Positions 19,325-30,900 of a DNA stretch of 42,141 bases are shown one piece after another; the stretch's first letter is position 1; each line of letters begins with the position of its first letter. The DNA is from an uncultured SAR86 cluster bacterium (GTDB lineage: Bacteria > Pseudomonadota > Gammaproteobacteria > Magnimaribacterales > D2472). The position numbers were made by a program, and so were the translations under genes. Location: positions 1 to 42,141 of the forward strand of contig CACDVW010000010.1 in NCBI GenBank assembly GCA_902556355.1, in the 5' to 3' direction. The notes beneath the pieces are model-generated. The model was not told where the DNA came from, ran no database searches, and saw nothing but the letters and a program-made list of their open reading frames with translations.

Positions 19325-19936
19325 TTATAGAGATATACCTCCAAATGACATGAAACCAAAACTCATTAGTCCAACAATGATAAAGGTAGCACCTAAACCT
19401 TTTAAACCTTCAGGAATATCAGAATATTTAAGCTTTTCTCTTATTCCAGCAAGAATAACAATTGCCATTGCCCAACCAAAACCAGCACCAAGACCATATA
19501 CAACACTTTCACCAAACATAAGATCTTTTTCAACCATGAATAAAGAGGCCCCTAGAATAGCGCAATTAACAGTAATTAGCGGTAGAAATACGCCTAAGGC
19601 ATTATATAAAGCTGGCACATATTTATCTAAAAACATCTCTAATATTTGAACAGCTGCTGCAATAACTCCTATGTAACTAATAAGTTCTACGAATTCTAAA
19701 TTTGTATCAGGTAGGCCTGCCCAAGCTAAAGCACCATCCCTAAGTACATAGTTAAATATCAGATTATTGAGAGGCACTGTTATCAAACAAACTACTATAA
19801 CAGCAATTCCCAACCCTATAGCTGCATCAATTTTTTTTGAAATAGCTAAAAATGTACACATACCAAGGAATACGGAAAGAGCAATATTCTCAATGAATAC
19901 TGTTGTGATAAATATATTTAAATAATGTTCAAACAT
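19325..19936 (-). CDS. nqrE: Na+-translocating NADH:quinone reductase subunit E
   Basis: '[34 protein letters not shown]', '[14 protein letters not shown]', six-TM NqrE pattern. Confidence 0.96.
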   Translation of the reverse strand: MFEHYLNIFITTVFIENIALSVFLGMCTFLAISKKIDAAIGLGIAVIVVCLITVPLNNLIFNYVLRDGALAWAGLPDTNLEFVELISYIGVIAAAVQILEMFLDKYVPALYNALGVFLPLITVNCAILGASLFMVEKDLMFGESVVYGLGAGFGWAMAIVILAGIREKLKYSDIPEGLKGLGATFIIVGLMSFGFMSFGGISL

Positions 19937-20615
19937 TTAATTCTCTTTTAGTTAAATCTTCGCTAGTTTGATGTTTTGATAAAGCAAAATCATCCTCTTC
20001 AACCTGTGATGGTTTGTATGATCTTATAGCCCATATAAATAAACCAATAATAATAAATGAACTAGGTGGTAATAACAGAAGATTATTAGCCATATACCAA
20101 CCACCATTCGATACTAGAGGAAGTATTTCATGACCCATTAATGTTCCAGCTCCAAAAAGCTCTCTAATGGTAGCAACACCAATTAAAATAACACTATATC
20201 CAAGTCCATTCCCAAGACCGTCAAAGAAACTAAGTAAAGGCTTCTCTTTCATGGCGAAGGCTTCAGCTCGTCCCATTACAATACAATTAGTAATTATAAG
20301 ACCGACAAAAACTGACAACTTTTTGCTAGTTTCATAGTCATATGCTTTTAATAATTCATCAACAACAATAACTAGCGATGCGATAATAGTCATTTGAACG
20401 ATTATTCTAATACTGCTGGGAATATGATTTCTTATTAAAGATATAAATAAATTTGAAAATGCACAAACACTTGTTAAAGCAACGCACATTACCAAAGTAA
20501 CTGTTAAATTATTTGTAACAGCCAAAGCAGAGCATATGCCTAAAATCTGAAGAGTTATTGGATTCTCATCGATAAGTGGTTTAAATAAAGCTTCTTTATA
20601 TCTATTAAGATTCAT
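19929..20615 (-). CDS. nqrD: Na+-translocating NADH:quinone reductase subunit D
   Basis: '[20 protein letters not shown]', '[36 protein letters not shown]', 'GAGTLMG'. Confidence 0.96.
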   Translation of the reverse strand: MNLNRYKEALFKPLIDENPITLQILGICSALAVTNNLTVTLVMCVALTSVCAFSNLFISLIRNHIPSSIRIIVQMTIIASLVIVVDELLKAYDYETSKKLSVFVGLIITNCIVMGRAEAFAMKEKPLLSFFDGLGNGLGYSVILIGVATIRELFGAGTLMGHEILPLVSNGGWYMANNLLLLPPSSFIIIGLFIWAIRSYKPSQVEEDDFALSKHQTSEDLTKRELNV

Positions 20616-21393
20616 AATCTAATTCACTAAATAAATTTGCATAACCAGAATCACTAAACCAATATTTAATCATATTGCTTACACCCCTACTTGTAATAGT
20701 GGCGCCAGAAAGTCCATCGACTTTATATGCTAGATTGGAGTCATCTTCAGGAACCTTCCCTTTAATAACCTCTAATACAACCTCATTATCTCTATAAAGT
20801 TGTTTGCCTGGCCATAGTGCTTTCCATTTTGGATTATCAACTTCAGCACCAAGACCTGGAGTCTCTTTATGTTCATAAAATTCAAGACCAGCAACTGTAT
20901 TAAAATCATTTTCAATAGAAATGTAACCGAATAAAGTTCCCCATAAACCGTAACCTCTAACAGGAAGTATTACTTTGTTAATAGAGTTATCTTCATTTCG
21001 CAATAAATAGAATTTACCAACATTTTCTCTATTTTTAATAATAGCAATGTCTTCTGAAGTTGAAAGAGATTTAGAATAGTTGCTGTCTCTTGTTGCAGCA
21101 ATTTGATCGTAATCACCTTTATGCTCAGATAAAAATTCTTCTAAAGATGAGCCAGTTAAAAGTTTACCTGAATTAAAATCAATATATTTGGGCTCAAGGG
21201 TCTCAAATTGTTCTTTAATGTCTTTAGAAGGATCAAAAATACCAGCCGCTTGAAGAATTTTCATCCTTTTATCATTGGCTTTGTTCTCATTTTGCATATC
21301 CCGCAGACTTACAGCAGTGGAAGATACAACGAAAGAACAAATTAAGCATATTGCAAATGCAACACCTAAAGTTTTTACTATTGAATCATTCAT
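20605..21393 (-). CDS. nqrC: Na+-translocating NADH:quinone reductase subunit C
   Basis: N-terminal TM, '[18 protein letters not shown]', '[21 protein letters not shown]', covalent-FMN motif '[17 protein letters not shown]'. Confidence 0.96.
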   Translation of the reverse strand: MNDSIVKTLGVAFAICLICSFVVSSTAVSLRDMQNENKANDKRMKILQAAGIFDPSKDIKEQFETLEPKYIDFNSGKLLTGSSLEEFLSEHKGDYDQIAATRDSNYSKSLSTSEDIAIIKNRENVGKFYLLRNEDNSINKVILPVRGYGLWGTLFGYISIENDFNTVAGLEFYEHKETPGLGAEVDNPKWKALWPGKQLYRDNEVVLEVIKGKVPEDDSNLAYKVDGLSGATITSRGVSNMIKYWFSDSGYANLFSELDYES

Positions 21394-22616
21394 TGCGCCA
21401 AAGCCTTTCTTCTGTTTATATTTGAAACCATAACCATATGATCAATTACTGGAGCCAGTAAATTAGCAAAAAGAATTGCTAACATCATGCCTTCAGGAAA
21501 CGCTGGATTAATAACCCTTATTAATACAACCGTGACACCTATTATAAACCCATAAATCCATCTTCCGGTATTAGTTCCGGAACCAGAAACAGGTTCTGTT
21601 GCCATAAAAACTAAGCCAAATGCAAAACTTCCTATGACTAAATGCCAATACCAAGGAATTGCAAACATAGGATTGGTATCAGAACCCACTATATTTAGGA
21701 TTCCAGACATAAATATCATTCCTAACATAGTTGCAACAACTATTCTCCAAGATGCTACTTTTGTAGCTAGAAGAATTATTAATCCTAGACCAATAGCTAT
21801 TATTGAGGTTTCACCTATTGAACCTGGTATATATCCTAGAAATGCATCCATCCAAGTAAAGTTTTGATTAATACCAGCCATACCACTTTCTGCTGCTACT
21901 CCTAATGCTGTTGCTCCACTATAGCCCTCTGGAACAATGTTATTATCAGCCAAACCTGCAATCCAGACTTTATCTCCTGATATTTGTGAAGGATAGGCAA
22001 AATATAAGAACGCTCTTCCTGTTAATGCCGGATTAAGGAAGTTTTTACCAGTTCCGCCAAATATCTCTTTACCAATTACTAATCCAAATGTGATACCAAG
22101 GGCTGCTTGCCACAATGGTAAATCAGGCGGACAACTTAATGAAAATAAGACAGTAGAAACAAAAGCTCCCTCATTTATTTCATGTTTTCTAACGACTGCA
22201 AATAAAGTTTCCCAACCAATTCCAACCACAAATACGGTTATGTAGATAGGCATAAAATAGCATGCGCCAAACCATAGCTTTGAAATAAAGCTTGATGATT
22301 CGTAACCCACTAAACTTACTAGATAATGATGCCAATCACCTGTATTTAATTGATTAATTGATTCTAAATATTCAAGTGAATGAGCACCAAGATTATACAT
22401 ACCAAAAAACATTGCTGGAAAAGTAGATAACCATACGATTACCATAATTTTTTGGATATCAACACCATCACGAACATGAACTGGATTTGAGGTTTTTGTT
22501 TGTGTTGAAAATACAAAATTTTCTACAGCATCAAATAATGGGAACCATTTTGAATATTTACCCTCACCAACAAAATTTGGTTTGATAGAATTTATGTAAC
22601 TTCTTAAACCTTTCAT
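21390..22616 (-). CDS. nqrB: Na+-translocating NADH:quinone reductase subunit B
   Basis: 'HVRDGVDIQKIMVIVWLSTFPAMFFGMYNLG', 'GKNFLNPALTGRAFLYFAYP', FMN attachment context 'YSGATALGVAAE', 'AFPEGMMLAILFANLLAPVIDHMV'. Confidence 0.97.
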   Translation of the reverse strand: MKGLRSYINSIKPNFVGEGKYSKWFPLFDAVENFVFSTQTKTSNPVHVRDGVDIQKIMVIVWLSTFPAMFFGMYNLGAHSLEYLESINQLNTGDWHHYLVSLVGYESSSFISKLWFGACYFMPIYITVFVVGIGWETLFAVVRKHEINEGAFVSTVLFSLSCPPDLPLWQAALGITFGLVIGKEIFGGTGKNFLNPALTGRAFLYFAYPSQISGDKVWIAGLADNNIVPEGYSGATALGVAAESGMAGINQNFTWMDAFLGYIPGSIGETSIIAIGLGLIILLATKVASWRIVVATMLGMIFMSGILNIVGSDTNPMFAIPWYWHLVIGSFAFGLVFMATEPVSGSGTNTGRWIYGFIIGVTVVLIRVINPAFPEGMMLAILFANLLAPVIDHMVMVSNINRRKALAQ

Positions 22617-23917
22617 TGTTCTAAATATAGATCATTTAAATTATTAGCTAGTATTGAACAATAGTCATACTTACTAGGACAGATGTAAGAGCATATAGCT
22701 AAATCTTCAGGTGCTAGTTCTAGCATTCCTAAATCAACAGCTTGTTCTCTATCACCAACTACCAATGCTTTTAATAATTGCGGAACTAATATGTCCATAG
22801 GAAGGACTTCATCATACGATCCAACTGGAACTATAGCTCTATCACCACCATTCACTGAGGTATTAAATATAAACTTAGAAGGCTTTAACAATGAAGAAAT
22901 AAAAACATTTAATTTTGAATGTAAGTGTGAGCCAGGCATTAACCAATTTAAAAATATATCATTAGCTTCGTCAGGAATTGCAGAAATAAGAGAGTCATAA
23001 AAACCTAGATAATTCATTACACCCTCAGATGCGTGACCATAAAGAACTGAACCTGAAATAATTCTAGATCCAGATTCAATTTTACCTGCAGTAATTTCAT
23101 CAATATTTCCTGAAATCCTAGCTTTAATTAATGATGGATTAAATACAGATGGGCCACCAAGCGCAATTGTCTTATGTGTTCTCAATGAATTATGCTCAAG
23201 AAGATATCCAATAGAGATTAAGTCTTGGAATCCAATGGTCCATGCTACTCTTTTTAAATTAACAGGATATATTTTATTAATGTGTGTGCTGGATAGACCA
23301 GCTGGATGAGGGCCAGAAAATTGATGATAATAAACATTATCAATTGAAGTATCAAAATCAGAATTTTGATAACAACAATGAACAGGACATGAAAAAGATT
23401 CGGATAATACTTTTAATGCTAGATTGAAGTATTTCAGATCATCTTGAATTATATAATGAGGATCTATAGCAAGCGGATTAGTGTCACAAGCATTAATAAA
23501 TAATGCATCGGGGTTTGCCTCTATCCCTGGTGTTCTGTTAAATGGTCTAGACCTAAAAGCATTCCACAGACCTGACTCAACTAATAGTGATTTAACATTG
23601 CTAGTATCAAAATGGACATACTCTTCGTTATCAGAAATCTCAATATCAATTGATAAAAACTTTCTTTTATCCCCTCTGCTAACTTCCTTAACAACTCCTC
23701 CTGCTGGAGATGTAAAGAAAACACCTGGATTTTTTTTATCTTCAAAAATTTTAGTTCCTCTTTTTACAGAGTCACCTAATTTGACAAGCATTGTTGGCTT
23801 CATGCCAATAAAATCATTGCCCAATAGAGATACAGATGTAACTTTAGGAGTATCTGTAATTACGGGGTCAGGAATACCTGAAATTGGTAAATCTAGACCT
23901 TTAGAAATTTTTATCAC
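22613..23917 (-). CDS. nqrA: Na+-translocating NADH:quinone reductase subunit A (GTG start)
   Basis: 'MIKISKGLDLPISGIPD' N-terminus matches NqrA; 'KPTMLVKLGDSVKRGTKIFEDKKNPGVFFTSPAGGVVKEV'; first gene of the operon. Confidence 0.96.
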   Translation of the reverse strand: MIKISKGLDLPISGIPDPVITDTPKVTSVSLLGNDFIGMKPTMLVKLGDSVKRGTKIFEDKKNPGVFFTSPAGGVVKEVSRGDKRKFLSIDIEISDNEEYVHFDTSNVKSLLVESGLWNAFRSRPFNRTPGIEANPDALFINACDTNPLAIDPHYIIQDDLKYFNLALKVLSESFSCPVHCCYQNSDFDTSIDNVYYHQFSGPHPAGLSSTHINKIYPVNLKRVAWTIGFQDLISIGYLLEHNSLRTHKTIALGGPSVFNPSLIKARISGNIDEITAGKIESGSRIISGSVLYGHASEGVMNYLGFYDSLISAIPDEANDIFLNWLMPGSHLHSKLNVFISSLLKPSKFIFNTSVNGGDRAIVPVGSYDEVLPMDILVPQLLKALVVGDREQAVDLGMLELAPEDLAICSYICPSKYDYCSILANNLNDLYLEQ

Positions 23918-23995
23918 GTGTGCTTAGCCTAAGTATATATAAATCCATCGAAAACGTGATGATTATAAATGTAAAGAGCCCTTGATTCTAGCGTT

Positions 23996-25498
23996 TTATT
24001 GAATTGGTTTAGGAAATCTTTTTAACGAGATTCCAGCAACTTTTTTAGCTAAATTAATAACTTGTTTAGAGTATCCATACTCATTATCGTACCAACAATA
24101 TAAAGTAACTCTTTTGCCGCTTGTTATTGTTGCTTGAGAGTCAATAATTGAAGCAAAAGGACTTGAATAAAAGTCTGATGACACAATCTCAGGTGAATTA
24201 ACAAAGCCAATGATTTCTCTATATTTTGAATGAAACGCCATTGATTTTAAGTAATCATTAAAATCTTCTCTAACAACTTCTTCATCTAAAACCAATGAAA
24301 GTATTGCTAAACTTACATTCGGAGTAGGTACTCTAATTGCATTTCCTGTTAATTTGCCCTCTAATTCAGGTATAGCTTTGGCAACAGCTTTTACAGCACC
24401 GGTTGTGGTTATTACCATATTCAATGGAGCTCCGCGGCCCCTTCTGTCACCTTTATGAAAGTTATCAATCAAGTTCTGATCATTAGTATATGAGTGAACA
24501 GTTTCAATATGTCCACCATCTACACCATACTGATCATTGATAACTTTTAAAACAGGAACGATTGCATTAGTTGTACATGAAGCAGCTGAGATAATATTAT
24601 CTATATCTTCTAAAATCGAATCATTAACTCCGTAAACAATATTTTTAATATTTCCCTTGCCTGGAGCTGTAAGAATTGTCTTTGAGGCTCCTGAATTAAT
24701 ATGCTTGGAAAGACCATCTTCATCTCTCCATACACCTGTGTTATCTATGACAAGCGGGTCATGAATACCATGGTCTGCATATTTGACATCATCCGGACCT
24801 GAAGCATAGATAATTTTTACAGGATTTCCATTGATAACAAGTAAAGATTTTTCTTCATCAACTCTTACTGTGCCATCAAATGAACCATGAACAGAATCTC
24901 TTGTTAATAAACTTGCTCTTTTGTATATATCATCGTCACCAGCTTTTCTTATAACTACTGCTCTTAATCTATAGTAATTACCAGGACCAGTATTTTGGAT
25001 CATCATTCTTGTTACAAGACGACCAATTCTACCAAAGCCATATAAAACAATATCTTTAGGCAATTTAGGTCTAGCTGATTTAACATCTATTACATCAGCA
25101 AGTTCAGCATTTATATATTCGCTTAAACCAGAAGTATCATTTTTTAGTTGACTAAAATTTGGGAATTTAATTGCTAATTCACCAATATCTATCTCGCAGT
25201 CAGCTAAATTTAGAGTATCAATGTATTGAAGTATTGGAAATGTTTCTAATTCGCTTAACTCATTGTCGTCTGCTTGGCGGGCAAATCTATGAGCTCTCAT
25301 AATTTCTACAGGAGACTGATTAACAAGAGATTTTCCATATATAAGAATATTAATACCATCGCGATATAGTCCACCTATAATTGGGACCATTAATTCAGAG
25401 AGACCTTCTCTCCACTTCCAATCCCCAAATGAATCTTCAGGTAATATACGATTCTGACGTTTTGTTGATTGAAAACTTAAATCTCTTTTATCATCCAT
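23996..25498 (-). CDS. gap: Glyceraldehyde-3-phosphate dehydrogenase, long form with ~145-aa N-terminal extension
   Basis: 'LYGFGRIGRLVTRMMIQ', 'SAASCTTNAIVPVLKVIND' catalytic Cys, 'WYDNEYGYSKQVINLA'; N-terminal ~145 aa precede the Rossmann fold. Confidence 0.9.
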   Translation of the reverse strand: MDDKRDLSFQSTKRQNRILPEDSFGDWKWREGLSELMVPIIGGLYRDGINILIYGKSLVNQSPVEIMRAHRFARQADDNELSELETFPILQYIDTLNLADCEIDIGELAIKFPNFSQLKNDTSGLSEYINAELADVIDVKSARPKLPKDIVLYGFGRIGRLVTRMMIQNTGPGNYYRLRAVVIRKAGDDDIYKRASLLTRDSVHGSFDGTVRVDEEKSLLVINGNPVKIIYASGPDDVKYADHGIHDPLVIDNTGVWRDEDGLSKHINSGASKTILTAPGKGNIKNIVYGVNDSILEDIDNIISAASCTTNAIVPVLKVINDQYGVDGGHIETVHSYTNDQNLIDNFHKGDRRGRGAPLNMVITTTGAVKAVAKAIPELEGKLTGNAIRVPTPNVSLAILSLVLDEEVVREDFNDYLKSMAFHSKYREIIGFVNSPEIVSSDFYSSPFASIIDSQATITSGKRVTLYCWYDNEYGYSKQVINLAKKVAGISLKRFPKPIQ

Positions 25499-25561
25499 AA
25501 TTCTGTAAAAAATTTACATTAAAGAATTATTTTAATCGATAAAAGTTTAAATAAAAATCAT

Positions 25562-26653
25562 TTATTTAGAGAATGATTTTAGATGGAAATCAGCGTTACC
25601 AAACATAGCATCAATAGCAACCATCTTTTTTAAATAATGGCCAATCATCATTTCTTCACTAACGCCCATACCTCCATGAAGTTGAACAGCGTTTTGAGCA
25701 GATAGCTTACCAAATTTCCCAACATGAGCTTTTAAAGCAGAAACATGTTTAAACTTATCTTCAGAATCAGCATCAACTTCTAACATCGCTTTAAATAAAA
25801 GTGATTTGGCAAGCTCACTGTCAATAAACATGTCTACCATGCGGTGTTGTAGAACTTGAAAATTTGATATTGGCTGATCAAATTGCTCTCGTTCTTTTGT
25901 GTATTGTACTGTCTTGTTATAACAAGAAACCATGCAACCAACAGCTTCAGCACTAATGCATAAAGTTGCAAGGTTAATGGTTTCAGTTAGTAGATTTTTT
26001 GCCTCGTCACCAGAAGCAATAATATCTGAATCCTGAATAGATACATTTTCAAAGGTAAATTCAGCACATGTCTTTTCATCAATAGTTCTAAAAGTATTAA
26101 AAGAAACACCATCAGCAGTTGTATCGACTAGCACCAAAGACAATTCTTCATTCATAACACATGAAACAATTAGCTTAGACGCATTTTTACCATTTAATAC
26201 AAGTGTTTTAGTGCCATTGAGCTTACTATCAGATACATTAGTATCAGGTTTTAAGTATTCATAAGAATGAGCTGCCTCAGCATATGCAAGCGATACATGC
26301 ATAGATCCTGAACAAATATTTTCTATAAGCTCAACTTTACCTTCAAAGTTAGATTTATCTAAAACAGAACCAGCTAAAACAACATTAGATAAATATGGTT
26401 CTATCACGAGTGATTTTCCAAACTCTTCGAATAAAATAGAAAGCTCTACTGGGCCAAAACCAAAACCACCTGATTCTTCTGAAAATGGCATTGATAACCA
26501 ACCTTGTTCTGCAAATAATGACCAAGCATTTGCATCAAAATCATCCTCTGATTTCACAACTTCTTCTCTTTTATAAAAATCGTATTCTGTTTCACAAAAT
26601 TTCTGAATCTGTTCTCTGAGCATTACTTGCTCTTCTGTATAACTTAAATTCAT
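25562..26653 (-). CDS. Acyl-CoA dehydrogenase family protein (candidate beta-type partner of the adjacent ACAD)
   Basis: 'EEQVMLREQIQKFCETEYDF', 'FAEQGWLSMPFSEESGGFGFGPVELSILFEEFG', 'AVQLHGGMGVSEEMMIGHYLKKM'. Confidence 0.9.
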   Translation of the reverse strand: MNLSYTEEQVMLREQIQKFCETEYDFYKREEVVKSEDDFDANAWSLFAEQGWLSMPFSEESGGFGFGPVELSILFEEFGKSLVIEPYLSNVVLAGSVLDKSNFEGKVELIENICSGSMHVSLAYAEAAHSYEYLKPDTNVSDSKLNGTKTLVLNGKNASKLIVSCVMNEELSLVLVDTTADGVSFNTFRTIDEKTCAEFTFENVSIQDSDIIASGDEAKNLLTETINLATLCISAEAVGCMVSCYNKTVQYTKEREQFDQPISNFQVLQHRMVDMFIDSELAKSLLFKAMLEVDADSEDKFKHVSALKAHVGKFGKLSAQNAVQLHGGMGVSEEMMIGHYLKKMVAIDAMFGNADFHLKSFSK

Positions 26654-26655
26654 GT

Positions 26656-27825
26656 TTATACCCCTAGTACAAATTTCGAAATAATATTTTTTTGGATTTC
26701 GTTACTTCCACCATAAATAGATGTTTTTCTGAAGTTCAAGAATCTTTCTAACGAAACAGCTGCATGCTCAGGGCCAGATGGTTTATCGTTTGATCCGTAG
26801 CCTCCTGCTCCGGGATACATTAATGCATATTCACCTGCTGCTTCAACAAAAAGCTCAGTAAGGCCTTGTTGTATTTCTGTGCCTTTAATTTTTAAGATAG
26901 ATGATTCAGCGCCTGGATGACCACCATTTTCAAGATCTGATAGCAATCGTAATTCTGTCATTTCTAGAGCAGATATAGCAATTTCCATTTCAGCAACTTT
27001 CTTATCTAAATCTGAATTATTTAACTCAGAAACAACTTCTTTTAACTGATTTAGAGCTCTCATAGAAGCTCCAACAGCAGCTATACCAAATCTTTCATGA
27101 GCAAGTAAGAATTTAGCGTATGTCCAACCTTTACCCTCTTCACCAACTAAGTTCTCTACTGGAACTTTTACATCTGTGAAAAATACAGAGTTAACTTCGT
27201 GATCACCATCAATAGTTATTATCGGTTTAACTTCTATACCAGGAGTTTTCATATCAACTAAAAGGAACGATATGCCTTCTTGTTTCTTACCAGAAGAATC
27301 AGTTCTAACTAGTAAAAAGATCCAATCAGCATTTTGAGCTAAAGTCGTCCATGTCTTGGAACCATTAACTACATAATGATCACCATCTTTGACAGCTTTT
27401 GTTTTGAGTGATGCTAAATCAGAACCGGAACCTGGTTCAGAATAACCCTGACACCACCAAGTATTGAAATCTAAAATATCAGGTAAGAACCTTTTCTTTT
27501 GTTCTTCGTTTCCAAATGTCCAAATAACAGGCGCAACCATGCTTACACCAAAAGCTAATAGCGGCGGACACCCTGCCATTCCGAACTCTTTATTAAACAA
27601 ATACAGTTGAGTTGCACTCCAACCAGTTCCACCATATTCAACAGGCCAGTTATAACCCATCCACCCTTTTGCAGATAATGCTTTATGATAATCAACCATG
27701 TCTTGTCTAGTAAGGTGTTCACCTTTATCCATTTTATCTTTAACATGCTTTGGATAGTCATTTGCCAGCCATTCTCTTAGTTCATCTCTAAAAGCTAAAT
27801 CTTCTTTTGAAAAATTAATGTCCAT
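26656..27825 (-). CDS. Acyl-CoA dehydrogenase family protein (candidate alpha-type partner)
   Basis: 'MDINFSKEDLAFRDELREWLANDYP', 'WCQGYSEPGSGSDLASLKTKAV', C-terminal 'RKTSIYGGSNEIQKNIISKFVLG'. Confidence 0.92.
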   Translation of the reverse strand: MDINFSKEDLAFRDELREWLANDYPKHVKDKMDKGEHLTRQDMVDYHKALSAKGWMGYNWPVEYGGTGWSATQLYLFNKEFGMAGCPPLLAFGVSMVAPVIWTFGNEEQKKRFLPDILDFNTWWCQGYSEPGSGSDLASLKTKAVKDGDHYVVNGSKTWTTLAQNADWIFLLVRTDSSGKKQEGISFLLVDMKTPGIEVKPIITIDGDHEVNSVFFTDVKVPVENLVGEEGKGWTYAKFLLAHERFGIAAVGASMRALNQLKEVVSELNNSDLDKKVAEMEIAISALEMTELRLLSDLENGGHPGAESSILKIKGTEIQQGLTELFVEAAGEYALMYPGAGGYGSNDKPSGPEHAAVSLERFLNFRKTSIYGGSNEIQKNIISKFVLGV

Positions 27826-27900
27826 AATTACCTATATTATTATTGAGTTGATAGAATACGCACAACATTATACAAGTATTTGTAAAAAATTTACCATTAA

Positions 27901-30900
27901 ATGCATAAAAATAACGACCATAGATTCGCACATCAATTGATTAATAAATATCATGATTCTGATGTTTCTTTATGTGTTGTTGTTAAAGATAATAAGGAAG
28001 CTAGACTCATAAATAATGAACTGTCTTTATATTTAAATTCAGAGAGTATTAATTATTTTCCAGAAAATGAAATACTACCTTACGACCATTTTTCTGCACC
28101 TGATAATATTTTAAGCGATCGTTTCTCAATCCTTAATACATTAGATAAAGAAAAGAAAATTATTATTACAACAATAAAGAGTTTATTTGAGCTATACCCT
28201 ACAAAAGATTTTTTTCAATCAAAAGAAACTTTTAATTTAGGTGATTCTTTATCGTTAAATAAGCTTGAAAAAATTCTTATTTCTTTAAATTACGAAAAGG
28301 TAAACAAAATTGAAGGTATTAATCAGTATTCACTTAGAGGAGGAATTATAGATATCTATACTCCTATATATAGAAATCCCTTGAGAATTGAGATTTTTGA
28401 TGATTCAGTTGAGTCTGTTAGATTCTTTGATCTTGAAACACAATCATCTGTTGAAAAATCAAATAATTTTAGGCTATCTAAAAGTTCTTTATATACATTC
28501 GATGATCATAATTTAAAAATATTTCGAGATAATTGGAGAGAATATTTTCAAGAATATGACGAAAGACATTGTGAAATATTTCAAAATTTAAATACCTCTA
28601 GAAAAGCAGAAGGTTCAGATATTTACTTGCCATTATTTTTTTCAAAAACTTCAAATTTTTTTGAAATATTTAATAGTCATTCATTCATTGTATTAGATAA
28701 TTTTGATGACGAAATAGACTCATACAATAACTATATTCAACAAAGATTTGATGACGAGAATATTGACTCACAAAGACCGTTATTATCACCTAGTGATTTA
28801 TTTTGTTCGTTAGAAACTATTAAAAATAAACTCCCACAAAAAAGTATCTGGGATTTTGATATTTATGAAGATTTTAATTATAAAAATATTAATGAGCTTG
28901 TTAACGATATTGGTCAAAACAAATTAGAAAAATATCAAATTGTCTTAATTACATCACTTCAAAGTGAATACGAAACATTATTTGAACTACTGAAGCCAAA
29001 TATTAAAGAAATAAAAAATATATCTCAGGCTTCATTTGGAGTAAATTTAATGATTTCTGATATTGTTAGACCTATTCATATAAAAGAAAAACTTATTATT
29101 TTTCATAATGAATACAAACAAGATTCAAACTTAATATTTCTAGAGACTCAGGAAAGAAAATCAGTAACGCAAAGCAGAGATCAACTATTTAGTGATGGCG
29201 ATTATGTTGTTCATGAGAATTATGGTATTGGCATATATGAAGGTTTAGAGGTCGTAGAAACTAATAATAATTCTAATGAATATATGAAGATTATGTATTC
29301 TTCAAATGAAGCTTTATATGTGCCACTTAGAAGTGTTGACTTAATTAGTAAATATCACAAAAATGATTTAACTGAAAATATAAAACTTGATTCTCTATCA
29401 TCTAATAAATGGCTAAAAAATAAAGAAAAAGCTCAAAAAAGAGCATATGATCATGCCGCTGAAATATTAGATATCGAATCAAGAAGACTTGAATCTACTG
29501 CGTTTGTTTTAAGAGCTAATGATGAAGATTTAAATATTTTTAATAAGGATTTTCCATTTAAAGAAACTGCAGATCAATTAGAAGCAATTAGCGCAATTCA
29601 GAAGGATATAGCTTTAATTAAACCTATGAATAGAGTTTTATGTGGAGATGTTGGTTTTGGTAAAACTGAAGTTGCTATGAGATCTGCTTTTGTGGCAATT
29701 AATTCAGATAAGCAAGTAGTTTTGTTATGTCCAAGCACCGTCCTGAGCGAACAACACTATGAATCATTTTTAGAAAGATTTAAAAATACAGGCGCATCTA
29801 TAAAACTAATTAATAGACATACTTCTAAAAAAAATAAAGATAATTATGTAAAAGGGTTTAATAATAAAAACATTGATATAGTTATTGGTACGCATGCATT
29901 ATTTACTTGCGGTATTGATTTTTCAAATACTGGTATTTTGATTGTAGATGAAGAACATAAGTTTGGAATCAGACAAAAAGATCTTATTAAGAGCAAACAA
30001 GAAAATATACACATACTCTATTTATCAGCAACACCCATTCCTCGAACAATGAATTTTATTTTTTCAGGTTTAAAAGAATTCTCTTTTTTACACACACCAC
30101 CATCTAATAGATTGAGCATCAAATCTTTTCTTAAGATTGAAACACATCAGCTTTTTAAAGAGGCTATTTCAAGAGAAATATCAAGAGGTGGTCAATGTTT
30201 TATAGTGCAAAACAATATAGACAAAATGAATTCTCTTAAAAATCAACTAAACAAACTATTACCAGATATTAAAATCGACATCGCGCACGGTAAATTAAAA
30301 AAAGATGAAATATCAAATGTTATGAGAAGCTTTGATACTGGCTCTCTGGATGTTCTGATTTGTACAACTATCGTAGAAATGGGCTTAGACATACCAAATG
30401 CAAATACAATGTTAATAATAGATTCTCAAAATTTTGGATTATCACAGCTTCATCAGCTAAGAGGTAGAGTTGGAAGATCTGCAAAACAAGGTTATTGTTA
30501 TTTTTTAACTCCTTCACCTGAATTATCTAAAATTGCAAAAAATAGATTAGATTCAATAATTAAACTTTGTAATTTAGGTTCTGGATTTTTCATTGCTCAA
30601 GAGGATCTTGAAATTAGAGGCGGTGGAGAAATCTTAGGTGAAAAACAAAGCGGCCACATTAATACTATTGGTATGAGCTTATATTTATCAATGTTAAAAA
30701 ATGCAATAAATACCTTTAAAACTAATGATGAAAAAGAGTTTATAAATACAGAAATAAATTTTTATGACTCATCTTATATTAACGACTCCTATCTGCCCTC
30801 CCCAGTTGAAAGATTAAAAATTTATAAAAATCTTAATAATGCATCTTCTATTAATGATGTTAATAATATTTCAGAAGATCTGAGAGACAGATGTGGTTCA

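Noticed and set aside
19350-23927. Antisense ORFs in nqrE, nqrB and nqrA (19350-19649, 21634-21867, 22791-23000, 23481-23927)
   Set aside because: Shadow ORFs over conserved NQR subunits, even the 148-aa one.
27555-27761. Alternative-frame ORF within the 389-aa acyl-CoA dehydrogenase gene
   Set aside because: Overlaps the conserved N-terminal domain coding frame.
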